DNA of 44,240 bases, taken from the NCBI GenBank assembly GCA_025937785.1, contig JAICQQ010000048.1:1-44240 (forward strand), in the 5' to 3' direction. Source of the DNA: Polyangiaceae bacterium (GTDB lineage: Bacteria > Myxococcota_A > Polyangia > Polyangiales > Polyangiaceae). The notes beneath the pieces were generated by a model. That model did not search any database and had not been told where the DNA came from. It saw only the letters and a program-made list of their open reading frames with translations. How positions within the stretch are numbered: the first letter of the stretch is position 1; each line of letters starts with the position of its first letter. Below are positions 26,894 to 35,704 of the stretch, piece by piece. The position numbers were made by a program, and so were the translations under genes.

Positions 26894-27144
26894 ATGACGG
26901 TCCTGCTCACCCCAGACGCTCAGGCCGAATTCGACGCCTTGCCGGCCACAATTCGAGCTCGAGTGCTCCGGATCCTGCAGCGCCTGGCTGCTTGGCCTGC
27001 TGTCTCGGGCGCAATGCGTTGTCAGGCGACTGGGCTGGTCACTACCGCATCCGCACCGGGGACTGGCGCGTGATCTTTCGCGTCGTAGCGCCGCAAGTCA
27101 TCGTGGTTCGCATCAAACACCGATCCGAGGTCTACGAGGACTGA
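26894..27144 (+). pseudogene. RelE/ParE-type toxin gene with a frameshift
   Basis: Two frames together give a RelE-like toxin. The first starts at ATG 26894 (MTVLLTPDAQAEFDALPATI, then RARVLRILQRLAAWPAVSGA). The second, in frame -1 relative to it, begins about 27023 and gives LSGDWAGHYRIRTGDWRVIF followed by RVVAPQVIVVRIKHRSEVYED, ending at 27144. The normal family protein of about 85 residues needs one extra base near 27010-27025. RelE toxins cleave mRNA at the ribosome. Unless the shift is a sequencing error or programmed, the toxin is inactive. The antitoxin gene starts two bases after the stop. Confidence 0.75.
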
Positions 27145-27146
27145 CT

Positions 27147-27503
27147 ATGAGCAACCCGCAAACCATCAAGCTCGGCAAGACCGAGTACGTCATTCTGCCG
27201 AAGGCGGAGTACCTCCGATTGCAGAGCCTGGCGGGGATTCCAGCCGGCTCGGTCGACGCCATCGAATACGCGCGGGCGTCGATCGGCGCGACGCTGAGAG
27301 ACGCGCGTGAGCATGCTGGGTTGACCCAGGCCGAACTCGCCAAGCAGCTGAAGAAGAGCCAGCCAATGATCAGCGGCGCCGAGAGCGGCACGATCAGCGT
27401 CAGCGAACGCTACGTCGCGGCTGTGCTCAAAGTCTGCGAGCTGCCCGCGAACTGGGCGGGGCCGAAGAAGCCGAAGCGAGCCAAGCAGGGCAAACGAGGC
27501 TGA
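27147..27503 (+). CDS. Xre-type helix-turn-helix antitoxin
   Basis: The 118-residue protein has an N-terminal part resembling Phd/antitoxin sequences (KTEYVILPKAEYLRLQSLAG) and a C-terminal Xre helix-turn-helix at about 45-95 (LRDAREHAGLTQAELAKQLK, then SQPMISGAESG). The last 15 residues are Lys/Arg-rich. Proteins of this kind bind and neutralise RelE/HigB-like toxins and repress the operon promoter. It is downstream of the toxin gene, the HigBA/RelE-Xre order. It remains an intact frame even though its toxin partner is frameshifted. Confidence 0.83.
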   Translation: MSNPQTIKLGKTEYVILPKAEYLRLQSLAGIPAGSVDAIEYARASIGATLRDAREHAGLTQAELAKQLKKSQPMISGAESGTISVSERYVAAVLKVCELPANWAGPKKPKRAKQGKRG

Positions 27504-27533
27504 ACGAGCAAAGCCGCGCTTAGGAGCAATGCA

Positions 27534-28064
27534 GTGACCAAGCCGAAAAATACGCAGCCGCGCACGAGCAAGGCCAGTGAAGCGCTGAGCGCCGAGGAGT
27601 GGCTTGCTGCACACGCCGAGGAGCTGCCGCCTGAGGAACTGCCACGGCTCCGGGCGCGGGGACTCCGGGACGACGACGCAAAGGTGGAGGTGACCGCGGC
27701 GAAGGCTCGGGTCAGCAGGAGTTTCCCGCCGCTCGACGACCTGGCGGTCACGATGCGCACGCACCTGAAGCGGGCGAAGGTCGAGCGCGCGGACCTGCAC
27801 GAGACCGAGCCCGAAGACGACGGAAAGCGCACTCACAAAGTGTTCTGCCACAGAACTGCCACGCGATTCGCGAGCCCCCCCCAAGCTCTCGGAATCGTTC
27901 AGCAAAAATGGCGTCCCCGACGGGATTCGAACCCGTGTTACAGCCTTGAAAGGGCCGTGTCCTGGGCCGGGCTAGACGACGGGGACGTGCTGAGTGAGGC
28001 GCGTTCTATACTCACAACCGGCAGGCTCGGCAAACGTATTATTGGGATTTTTGCCCGCCGGTGA
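27534..28064 (+). CDS. Doubtful ORF reading antisense through tRNA-Glu
   Basis: A GTG at 27534 opens 176 codons. The first 95 or so residues look coding, charged and helical (EALSAEEWLAAHAEELPPEE). The last 55 residues are only the antisense translation of tRNA-Glu(UUC) and the DNA around it (a stretch such as RRDSNPCYSLERAVSWAG is a well-known artefact of this kind). The true gene, if any, is probably a truncated remnant interrupted near 27870-27908 at the proposed integration junction. No family was recognised. Confidence 0.25.
   Translation: MTKPKNTQPRTSKASEALSAEEWLAAHAEELPPEELPRLRARGLRDDDAKVEVTAAKARVSRSFPPLDDLAVTMRTHLKRAKVERADLHETEPEDDGKRTHKVFCHRTATRFASPPQALGIVQQKWRPRRDSNPCYSLERAVSWAGLDDGDVLSEARSILTTGRLGKRIIGIFARR
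27905..27922 (+). other. tRNA-Glu 3' end copy of the att-like direct repeat
   Basis: AAAATGGCGTCCCCGACG spans the CCA, discriminator, acceptor arm and the first T-stem bases of tRNA-Glu plus four flanking bases. It pairs with 26507-26524 as a direct repeat, 17 of 18 identical. Confidence 0.55.
27909..27986 (-). tRNA. tRNA-Glu (UUC)
   Basis: On the minus strand the sequence starts GTCCCCGTCGTCTAGCCCGG. The acceptor stem GTCCCCG pairs with CGGGGAC, the anticodon loop is CTTTCAA with anticodon TTC, and the T-arm has GGTTCGAATCC. The 3' CCA is encoded (27909-27911). The length is 75 nt plus CCA, normal for tRNA-Glu. One G-T pair occurs in the anticodon stem. The gene is also the target of an apparent integration. 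Confidence 0.95.
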
Positions 28065-28167
28065 AGCAGGGCGGAAAAGCGTGGTTTTCATCGGTTTTCT
28101 GCTCATTCTCGGGTGGGCACGCTAGGGCTGGCCGGGGGCTCGTCCCCGGCGCTATGGTGCGCCCGCT

Positions 28168-30684
28168 TTGATCGAAGCGTCACCCCCCCTCGAGTCTCCA
28201 GAAAAATCCGTGCCCGAGCCCACGTCGCGCAGTGCGGAGCGAACGCGCGAGCCGCGCTTCGCTCTGGTGCTGGTGATGTTCGTGCTTTCCGGTGCCACCG
28301 GGCTCATCGACCAGCTGTGTTTCTCCAAGTACCTCGGAGGCATCGTCGGTTCGACGGCCTACGCGGTCAGCGCCGTGTTGGCCGCGTTCATGACCGGGCT
28401 GGCGCTGGGCGCACACATCGGTGGGCGCCTGTCGCGTCGAGTGACGCGGCCACTCCGCGCGTACGGAGGGCTCGAGCTTTTGGTAGCGGCTACGGTCGCG
28501 CTCACACCCGCCGGGTTCGCAGCGCTGGAGCCGGTCTACATCGCTTTGGTGAAGCTCGCGCCGCATTCGGTGGCGTGGCTCAGCGCCGCGCGCTGGTCAC
28601 TCGCGATGCTGCTGGTGGTAGTACCGACCATGGCGATGGGGGCCACGCTGCCAATCCTGTGCGCGGGCCTGGGGCCGTCAGCGCCGCTCGGCGACCAGGA
28701 CGCGGGCCACAGCCGTGAGCGCCGCCTGGGGCGGCTCTACGCGGCGAATACGCTGGGTGGCGCCGTCGGAGCGCTGCTTGCCGCCTACTGGATCCTACCG
28801 GCGTTGGGGCTGTCGGGGACGCTGTTCGCGTCGGCTTCTCTGAGCGCCACGCTGGGGATCGCGGCGATCGTGGCGAGCCGGTCCGGCGTGGAGCTGGGCA
28901 GCGCGCAGGCGGCGCGGTCAGCCGAACCGGCGGCGCCGGCCGAAGGCAGCGCCGGCGCGGTGTCGGCCGTGGTCCCGGCCCGCAGCGAGTACCTGCTGCT
29001 CTCGGGCTTAGCGTGGGCTTCGGGCGCGCTGGTGTTCACGGCCGAGGTGATCTTCACGCACCTGCTCGCGTTGATCATCGGCAACAGCGTCTACGCGTTC
29101 GGGCTGATCCTCGCGATTTTCTTGTGCTGTCTGTTTTTGGGCGCCGCGGCGGTCGAACGCGTCAAGGCACGCTGGGGCACGCAGGCGCTCACGCTAAGCT
29201 TGGCAGGGACTGCGCTGGCGCTGGCGCTGACGCTGCCGTTGTGGGACCAGCTGCCGCTGCTCTTCAACAATACCGGGGAGGTGTTGCGCTCGTTCGAGGC
29301 GCGCGAGGCGACCCGCGCGTTCTGCGCGCTGTTCATCCTGCTGGTACCCACGACGTTGATGGGCCTCACGTTCCCGCTGCTCTTGCAGCGGGTTGCTAAG
29401 TACGCTGCGGTCGGCGCGCTGGTGGGCAGGCTGACGGCCGTGAACACCCTGGGCGCCGTGTTGGGTTCGCTCGCGGCGGGCTACTGGCTGTTGCCGGCGC
29501 TGGGATCCGAGAAGGCGTTGTTGTTCGTCGCGCTGTGCTTCGGGGGGCTCGCGCTGACGACGGCGTTCGTGCTCGGGGCGCCGCGGCGTCAGGTAGCCTG
29601 GGTGATCGGGCTCGCCTTGGTCGCGGCTCTGGCGCTGCCTCGCTGGAACCTGGCCAAGTTGACCGCGGGGACCAACGTCTACTTCTCGGGCGCGCAGCCC
29701 GCCGATCACATCCTGATGCTGCACGAAGACGTGCAGGGCGGCGTGACCAGTGTGGCGGAGGCCAACGGCGTGCGCACGCTTTACACGAACGGCAAGTTTC
29801 AGGGGAACACCGGTTGGGAGATGAACGCCCAGCGCTACTTCGCGCACTATCCCACGTTGTTCGCGCCCCGCCTCGAGCATGCCTTGGTGATCGGTTTGGG
29901 CACGGGTACCACCACGGGAACGATGATCGCCTATCCGTGGCGTTCGATCGACGTGGTCGAGATCTCGCAGTCCATCGTCAACGCGGCGCGACAGTACTTT
30001 GGCGACGTGAACCACCACGCGCTGGACGATCCGCGCGTCCGTTTGGTGGTCGCGGATGGCCGCAACCACCTGATGCTGACCGAGCAGCGCTACGACCTCA
30101 TCACCATCGAGCTGTCGAGCATCTGGTTCGCGGGTGCCTCCAGCCTCTACAACGCCGAGTTCTACGACGTCGTGGCCGAGCGGCTGGCGCCGGGTGGCGT
30201 GCTGCAGCAGTGGGTGCAACTCCATCACGTCACCCAGCGTGACTTTGCCACCATCGTGAACACCATCCGCCGGCGTTTTCCGCACGTGGCGTTGTATTAC
30301 GGTGGCGGGCAAGGGTTCGTGGTAGCAAGCCTCGAGCCGCTGCGTGCTTCCCAGGCGCGGGCGGCGCGGTTTCAGCGCGATCCGCGGGTGGCGCCGACGC
30401 TGCCCGAAGCCATGGAGCCGGGGGGGGCCATCATCAGGCGCAACCTCCTGTCGCTGATCGACGACGCCCTCTTGGTCGATGCCGACCTGGATCGGTTCCT
30501 CGAAAGCGCGGCGCAGGCGGCCCAGGTGCCGCTCGAAGAGCTCGTGTCGCACGACGACAACCTGTACCTCGAGTACGCCACGCCGCGCGGCAACGTGCTG
30601 CCATGGAGCGCCCGTGACGAGCTCGTCCAGACGCTCCAATCGTTCCGCCGGCAAGCCTCGGTGGACGCGCTGCGAGCGCCTTAG
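28168..30684 (+). CDS. Membrane-fused spermidine-synthase-like protein
   Basis: The 838-residue protein joins an N-terminal integral-membrane region with about 13 helices (about 32-505; for example FALVLVMFVLSGATGLIDQL and VVPTMAMGATLPILCAGLG) to a C-terminal spermidine-synthase fold domain (about 515-760). The latter has GGVTSVAEANGVRTLYTNGK, a SAM-motif-like VIGLGTGTTTGTM, DVVEISQSIV and VVADGRNHL. Fused proteins of this class are widespread, but their substrate is uncertain. Classical polyamine-synthase glycine motifs (GGGDG) are altered to GLGTG. The start is TTG at 28168 or GTG at 28210; a clear ribosome site was not seen. It follows the tRNA and converges with the EAL gene, 26 bases away. 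Confidence 0.87.
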   Translation: MIEASPPLESPEKSVPEPTSRSAERTREPRFALVLVMFVLSGATGLIDQLCFSKYLGGIVGSTAYAVSAVLAAFMTGLALGAHIGGRLSRRVTRPLRAYGGLELLVAATVALTPAGFAALEPVYIALVKLAPHSVAWLSAARWSLAMLLVVVPTMAMGATLPILCAGLGPSAPLGDQDAGHSRERRLGRLYAANTLGGAVGALLAAYWILPALGLSGTLFASASLSATLGIAAIVASRSGVELGSAQAARSAEPAAPAEGSAGAVSAVVPARSEYLLLSGLAWASGALVFTAEVIFTHLLALIIGNSVYAFGLILAIFLCCLFLGAAAVERVKARWGTQALTLSLAGTALALALTLPLWDQLPLLFNNTGEVLRSFEAREATRAFCALFILLVPTTLMGLTFPLLLQRVAKYAAVGALVGRLTAVNTLGAVLGSLAAGYWLLPALGSEKALLFVALCFGGLALTTAFVLGAPRRQVAWVIGLALVAALALPRWNLAKLTAGTNVYFSGAQPADHILMLHEDVQGGVTSVAEANGVRTLYTNGKFQGNTGWEMNAQRYFAHYPTLFAPRLEHALVIGLGTGTTTGTMIAYPWRSIDVVEISQSIVNAARQYFGDVNHHALDDPRVRLVVADGRNHLMLTEQRYDLITIELSSIWFAGASSLYNAEFYDVVAERLAPGGVLQQWVQLHHVTQRDFATIVNTIRRRFPHVALYYGGGQGFVVASLEPLRASQARAARFQRDPRVAPTLPEAMEPGGAIIRRNLLSLIDDALLVDADLDRFLESAAQAAQVPLEELVSHDDNLYLEYATPRGNVLPWSARDELVQTLQSFRRQASVDALRAP

Positions 30685-30710
30685 CGGGGAGCTGCCAGGT
30701 TCGGGGGAGG

Positions 30711-31997
30711 CTACCAGCTCGGGAGGCGCAGCTCGGAGTCCGGGCGCCCGAAGAGATAGCCCTGCAGCAGGTCGCAGCCGAGTTCGGCGAGCGTGTTGCG
30801 TTCCTCGACGGTCTCGACGCCCTCGGCCACGATCAACAGGCCCATGTCCCTGCACACCTGGGTCATGGACCGGACCAGGCGTTGTTTGGTGGTGCTGCTG
30901 TCGACGCCGCGCGTGAGTGACATGTCGAGCTTCACCAAGTCGGGCTCGAGTTGCACGAAGCTCGACAGCCCGGCGTACCCGGCGCCGAGGTCGTCGACGG
31001 CGATCCGAAAGCCAGCCTCTCGCAGCTCGGTCACTCGCCGGCGCACGTCACCGATACAGTCGAGCGAGACCCGCTCGGTCACCTCGAGCACGATGCGGTC
31101 GGCCATCTTCACGTGCGACGAGTTCGGATCGAGCAACATCGGGTCCATCAGATCCCGGGGGTGCAAATTCAAGAACAGGTGATAGGCAGCGGAGTCGGGG
31201 ATGGGCAGCATTGCGCGGGCGCGCATGGTACGGCCGATGCGGTTGAGCTGATCGAGCCGCTCGGCGGCGTCGAGCACCGCGCCCGGGTTCGGCAGTGAGG
31301 GCTCCTCGCTGCGAAGTAACGCTTCGTAGCCGAACAGACTGCGATCGCAGACGGCGACGATCGGCTGGAACGCCGGCCACAGCGATTCGAGCGCGCGCTG
31401 CAGGCTCGCTTCGAGGCCGGCGCGATCCGAGCCCTCGCCGACGCCGGTACCGAGCATGCTGAGCGCCGTGCGTTTCAGCGACGCCAGCCGGTACACCCGC
31501 ACCGCGCGACGCACGCTGCGGACCAGGTGATCGGGAGAGACCGGCTTCAATAGATACTTGAACGCCCCGTAGTCGAGCGCCTTGATCGCTGTCTGCAGGT
31601 TGGGATCACCGGTCACCAGGAGCACGGGCAGATCACGGCTGTAGCGGCGCACCGCTTTCAACAGATCGATGCCGTTGAGGTTTGGCATGGTGATGTCGCT
31701 CACCACGGCCTCGAAGCTTTCGTTCTGCAGCAAAGACAGCGCGTCACGGCTGTCGTGGCAGACGCGCGCCTCGTAGCCGGCTTGCGCCAGCACCTTCGCG
31801 AAAGCTCGAGCAAGCACCGGCTCGTCGTCAACGACGAGCACACGACCGAGCGCCTCGTCCGTGGCGTCTTCCGCCGACGTCGCGCTGGGCCGCGGGGTGA
31901 TCGAGGCGCGTTCGAACAGCTGCTTGGCGTTGGCCTCTAGGGCGCTCGCGTTGGCCTCTGCGGCGCTCGGTTCGTTGGGGGCTCGTGGCGACGACAT
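30711..31997 (-). CDS. Response regulator with EAL cyclic-di-GMP phosphodiesterase domain
   Basis: The 428-residue protein has an N-terminal Ser/Ala-rich region, a receiver domain at about 51-165 (VVDDEP with Asp57/Asp58, phosphoacceptor Asp101 in SDITMPNLNG, Lys151 in LLKP) and an EAL domain at about 195-425. The EAL residues for catalysis are present: Glu225 (EALLR), Asn277 (NLHP), Glu305 (EVTER), Asp335-Asp336 (DDLGAG), Lys356 (KLDMS), Glu392 (AEGVET) and Gln412 (LQGYLFG). It should hydrolyse cyclic di-GMP, controlled by phosphorylation from an unseen histidine kinase. No kinase is in the neighbourhood. Confidence 0.93.
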   Translation of the reverse strand: MSSPRAPNEPSAAEANASALEANAKQLFERASITPRPSATSAEDATDEALGRVLVVDDEPVLARAFAKVLAQAGYEARVCHDSRDALSLLQNESFEAVVSDITMPNLNGIDLLKAVRRYSRDLPVLLVTGDPNLQTAIKALDYGAFKYLLKPVSPDHLVRSVRRAVRVYRLASLKRTALSMLGTGVGEGSDRAGLEASLQRALESLWPAFQPIVAVCDRSLFGYEALLRSEEPSLPNPGAVLDAAERLDQLNRIGRTMRARAMLPIPDSAAYHLFLNLHPRDLMDPMLLDPNSSHVKMADRIVLEVTERVSLDCIGDVRRRVTELREAGFRIAVDDLGAGYAGLSSFVQLEPDLVKLDMSLTRGVDSSTTKQRLVRSMTQVCRDMGLLIVAEGVETVEERNTLAELGCDLLQGYLFGRPDSELRLPSW

Positions 31998-32362
31998 GTG
32001 CGAAAATGGATGGAGACGGAGCGGCCCGCCTCAGAGGAGCGATTGCGAACGCCCCCACAAACGGACCACTTGGATCGAACATAACCTTCACGCTCACGGC
32101 CCATTTCTGCCGCAAAAAAGCCAACACTTTGGCGGATAACCAGCTTTGGTGGATCTCGCCACCCAAAGATGCTCCACCCGTCGCGAGGCGTCCTTGGGAG
32201 TGTGGACGGTCGACGGGCGGAGCCGAGAGATTGTAGGGACGGAGCGGCGCTTCGACACCCGCCTGGACGCTCAGCGACAACTCCCGGTGGCAGCACCATG
32301 ACGTGTCGAAACGCCTCACCGATCGCGCGAAGAGCTAGCACTTCCCAGGTTGGGCGCGCGGC
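31998..32362. other. 365-base intergenic region upstream of the EAL gene
   Basis: This stretch must contain the promoter for the leftward EAL gene and the 3' flank of the leftward mannonate dehydratase gene. No coding frame, strong hairpin or clear promoter hexamers were seen. The stretch around 32080-32140 is the most A/T-rich part and is the likeliest place for a promoter. Confidence 0.4.
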
Positions 32363-33571
32363 TCACCAGTGGTAAAGGGTCCCGTCGAGCTTGCGGTTCA
32401 CCGGTAGCGACGCTGGCGCGTAGGGGAAACGCGCCGCAGCGACTTCGTCGAACGTCACGCCGAGACCCGGCGCGTCAGAGACGACGAGCGCTCCCTGCGC
32501 GAGCGAATAACCGACGCCGAACACGTCGAAGGTGCTCGCGGAATGGGGCATGTACTCCTGGATCCCGAAATTGTTGATCGCCAGATCGAAGTGCAGGGCT
32601 GCGGCCAGGGCGATCGGCGATAGATCCGTGGCGCCGTGGAAGCCTGTCTGCACATGGTAGAAGCTGGCCCACGCTGCCAGCTTCGAGAGATGGGTGATGC
32701 CGCCGCCGTGGCAGATCGGCATGCGCAAATAATCGATCAACTGCTCGGTGAGGAGCGTGCTGAAATCGTAGGCCGTGTTGAAGACCTCGCCGATGGCGAT
32801 GGGTGTGGTGGAATGGCGCCGGATCAGACGCAACCCCTCTTGGAGCTCGCCGGCGACGGGATCTTCCAGCCAAAACAGGCGGTAGGGTTCTAGATCTTTG
32901 GCCAAGCGCGCTGCCTCGATGGGCGTGAGGCGGTGGTGTACGTCGTGCAGCAGATGAATCTCGCTGCCGTGGTCAGCGCGGATCCGTTCGAAAAGGGCGG
33001 GCACGTGGCGCAGGTACTTGGCGCTGTCCCAGGCGTGCTCTTCGGCGATACCGGGCTGCGCCGGCTCGTAACCCCCTGGCCCCTTCGCGATGCCATAGGT
33101 ATGGCTCAGGCCGGGGACGCTCGATTGGATGCGCACCGCGCGGAAGCCCTGCGCGATGAGCTCGCCTGCGGCAGCGCTGGCCTCGTCGACGCTCTTGCCG
33201 TTGGCGTGGGCGTAGACGAGGACCTCGCGCCGGCTCTTCCCCCCGAGCAGGTTGTAGAGCGGCGTGTTCAGGCTCTTTGCCTTGATATCCCAGAGCGCGA
33301 CGTCGATGGCGCTGATGGCAGCCATCGTCACCGGGCCTCGCCGCCAGTAGGCGCCGCGGTAGAAGTAGTGCCAGATGTCCTCGATGTTGCGCGGGTCGCG
33401 CCCGACGAGCGCCGACGAGCAGTGGTCGTTCAGATAGCTCGCGACGGCGAGCTCGCGCCCGTTCAAGGTGGCGTCGCCCAAGCCGACGATGCCGTCGTCG
33501 GTGGTGAGCTTGAGGGTGACGAAGTTTCTGCCGGGGCAGCATACGAAGACCTCTGCTTTTGCTAGCTTCAT
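32363..33571 (-). CDS. manD: ManD-type mannonate dehydratase (enolase superfamily)
   Basis: The 402-residue protein is a member of the mandelate racemase / muconate lactonising family, ManD (RspA) group, which dehydrates D-mannonate to 2-keto-3-deoxygluconate in hexuronate catabolism. Features visible: Asp210 and His212 in LLHDVHHRL, Glu236 in WLEDP, Glu262 in IGEVFN (metal or active-site ligands), GFHGATD at about 311-317, and the characteristic C-terminal LPVNRKLDGTLYHW. Some ManD-group enzymes have low activity or use gluconate, so the exact substrate is an inference. No signal peptide. It lies 15 bases after the alpha-glucuronidase gene and is in the same operon, which supports glucuronate catabolism. 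Confidence 0.9.
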   Translation of the reverse strand: MKLAKAEVFVCCPGRNFVTLKLTTDDGIVGLGDATLNGRELAVASYLNDHCSSALVGRDPRNIEDIWHYFYRGAYWRRGPVTMAAISAIDVALWDIKAKSLNTPLYNLLGGKSRREVLVYAHANGKSVDEASAAAGELIAQGFRAVRIQSSVPGLSHTYGIAKGPGGYEPAQPGIAEEHAWDSAKYLRHVPALFERIRADHGSEIHLLHDVHHRLTPIEAARLAKDLEPYRLFWLEDPVAGELQEGLRLIRRHSTTPIAIGEVFNTAYDFSTLLTEQLIDYLRMPICHGGGITHLSKLAAWASFYHVQTGFHGATDLSPIALAAALHFDLAINNFGIQEYMPHSASTFDVFGVGYSLAQGALVVSDAPGLGVTFDEVAAARFPYAPASLPVNRKLDGTLYHW

Positions 33572-33586
33572 CGGGCTACTCTCAGT

Positions 33587-35704
33587 TCAGATTCCGGGAA
33601 CGTAGTAGTCGCGGTGCGTGCGATACTCTTCGAGCGTTCCTTGGGGGGGCTCGAGGGCCTCGGGGATGGGGCGCCCCGAGAAGGTTTGAAAGTAGAGCAG
33701 GCAGGCGTCGCGCCACCAGCGCGCTTCGCGCACCTGAATCTCGAGCAGTTGCCGCACGTGCTCGAAGCGACCTGCATCGATGCAACCTTCGAGTGTCAGC
33801 CAGCGGGTGTGCATCGAGCGTGCGCGCTCGACGCCTCGTGAGTACACGTAGCAGAGCTCGTCCCACAGGCTGCGGCCGCTCTGCATGCGATGCGCCCACG
33901 GCACGTGGTGAAACCAGAGCAGCAGGTTCTCAGGGCACGTGTCGAGCCTCTCGTGCTTCCGCTGCACCGCGGGGGCGTACTGGGCGATGGCGTTGCTGCC
34001 GGTCTTGGTCCGATCGAAGCCCAGGCCTGCGGCGTCCGCGCGGTGGTAGTAGGTAGCCGTCCAATCGTCGCGCTCGAGCCCCGTCACCCACGGGCCCGGG
34101 CCATAGTGGTGGCTTTCGGCCATCAGGTGATGGAGTCCGAGCGGCGTCATGTATTCGACCGCAGCCTCGCGCGAGTCGAGCATGATGCGCTGCGCGGCAG
34201 CGACGAAGCGCGCGTCGTTGGTGAAGGTCCTGCGCAGCCACTCGTCGGCGATGCTCTCCGCGGAGAGCTCAGGGTCCCACGCCAGGCGCCCGAAGGCGTA
34301 CCAATTCGCCGCTGCGAACGGGTGCCCGCACCAATTGCGTTCATCGCCGATGTTGCTGACGCCGGCCATGCCCGTCAACGTGTGCTTGGCGAGCGCCCCG
34401 GTGATCACTTTCAGCACCGTGGAGCCCGGTCCTGCCACGTGCGTGTCCGCGTCGAGCGTCTCTTTGAACAGAGGCCCGAGGTACACCAGGTGCGTCGCGC
34501 AGCCGAGGTACTCCTGAGTGATCTGGAACTCGAGGAACATGGGTGTCTTCGGCATGGCACCGAACAGCGGGTGGAACGGCTCGCGCGGCTGGAAGTCGAT
34601 GGCCCCGTTCTTGGTCTGCAGGCAAGCGTTCGGACGAAACTGACCGTCCAGCGGCACGAGCTCGTCGAATGCCTGCTTGTGGCGGTCTTCCGGCACGGCG
34701 GCATCGTAGACGAAGGCGCGCCAGACCACGATGCCGCCGTGCGGCTCGAGCGCCCGCGCGAGCAAGTTGGCCCCCTCGGCCTGGCTGCGACCGAAGTCTT
34801 GAGGCCCCGGTTGACCTTCGGAGTTTGCCTTGACCAAGAAGCCGCCGAAATCGGGGATTCGAGCGTAGATCTGTTTGACCTTGTGTTGCCACCACGCGAC
34901 CACGCGCGCGTCGAGCGGATCGCTGGTTTCGAGGCGATCGAGCTCGCTCGGCGCGTTGAAGCGGGCAGTGAGGAACACGCGGATCCCGTACGGGCGCAGC
35001 ACGTCGGCGATGGCTTGCACCTTTTGCAGGTACGGCTCGGTGAGCACGCGGGCGTTGGCGTTGACGTTGGTGAGCGCCGCGGCGTTGATGCCGAGCGATG
35101 CGTTCGCCCGCGCGTAGTCCGTGATGCGGGGCGTGACGTAGTGCGGCAGCTTGTGCCAGTCCCAGAGCGACGCGCCCGCGTAGCCGCGTTCGATGCTGCG
35201 ATCCAGGTTGTCCCAGTGGTTCAGCATTCGGAGCGCCAGCTTCGGGCGCTCGCGCAGGTTCAAGGTCGCCAGCGGCTGCCGGGTTTGCAGGGCGCGGAGC
35301 AGCGCGAACACCCCGTACAGCACCCCTCGCTCGGAATTGGCGAAGATCGCCCCGGGCCCGCCACGGGACAGCTCGCCCCGCACCACGAACCCTTCATCGC
35401 CCACAACCGCCAGCGCCAGCGCCTCGGCCCAGCTCGCGCACGCTGCGCTGCTCGAGGGCGTACCGATCAGGAAGCTTGCTGCCGCGGCCGATTCCTCCCA
35501 CTGGGGAGCGGCCCCGAGCAGCCCGCGAAGGGCGTGGTCGAGTTCGTGCCGAGCGGCGTCGAGGCTGTCGCCGGCACCGGGAAAATGGATGCTGCGAAAC
35601 ACGGCGCGGTACGCCTCGCACAGCCTGGGTTCGTCGACGCGCTCGTAGCGGAGCCACAACCTGTAGCCGTCGTCGGACTGTTCGCGTTCGGTGAGGGGAT
35701 TCAT
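33587..35704 (-). CDS. aguA: GH67 alpha-glucuronidase
   Basis: The 705-residue protein is a family GH67 alpha-glucuronidase, the enzyme that removes (4-O-methyl-)glucuronate from the non-reducing end of xylo-oligosaccharides. By comparison with the Cellvibrio enzyme, catalytic positions are Glu296 (VKANSEGQPGP), Asp370 (NGAIDFQPREP) and Glu398 (FQITQEYLG). Other strong pieces are MLNHWDNLDRSIERGYAGAS (about 160-179) and SLGINAAALTNVNA (about 203-216). The length is normal and there is no signal peptide, so it should act in the cytoplasm after uptake of oligosaccharides. It is transcribed with manD. Note that glucuronate needs isomerase and reductase steps (UxaC, UxuB) before ManD; these are not in this window. 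Confidence 0.95.
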   Translation of the reverse strand: MNPLTEREQSDDGYRLWLRYERVDEPRLCEAYRAVFRSIHFPGAGDSLDAARHELDHALRGLLGAAPQWEESAAAASFLIGTPSSSAACASWAEALALAVVGDEGFVVRGELSRGGPGAIFANSERGVLYGVFALLRALQTRQPLATLNLRERPKLALRMLNHWDNLDRSIERGYAGASLWDWHKLPHYVTPRITDYARANASLGINAAALTNVNANARVLTEPYLQKVQAIADVLRPYGIRVFLTARFNAPSELDRLETSDPLDARVVAWWQHKVKQIYARIPDFGGFLVKANSEGQPGPQDFGRSQAEGANLLARALEPHGGIVVWRAFVYDAAVPEDRHKQAFDELVPLDGQFRPNACLQTKNGAIDFQPREPFHPLFGAMPKTPMFLEFQITQEYLGCATHLVYLGPLFKETLDADTHVAGPGSTVLKVITGALAKHTLTGMAGVSNIGDERNWCGHPFAAANWYAFGRLAWDPELSAESIADEWLRRTFTNDARFVAAAQRIMLDSREAAVEYMTPLGLHHLMAESHHYGPGPWVTGLERDDWTATYYHRADAAGLGFDRTKTGSNAIAQYAPAVQRKHERLDTCPENLLLWFHHVPWAHRMQSGRSLWDELCYVYSRGVERARSMHTRWLTLEGCIDAGRFEHVRQLLEIQVREARWWRDACLLYFQTFSGRPIPEALEPPQGTLEEYRTHRDYYVPGI

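Noticed and set aside
27132..27905. A 257-codon minus-strand frame over the antitoxin and degraded ORF
   Set aside because: It overlaps the well-supported Xre antitoxin gene and has antisense-type composition.
29194..30855. A 553-codon minus-strand frame opposite the spermidine-synthase-like gene
   Set aside because: Its composition is Arg/His/Gln/Asp-rich, as in antisense of GC-rich coding DNA, and the plus strand has a clear family match.
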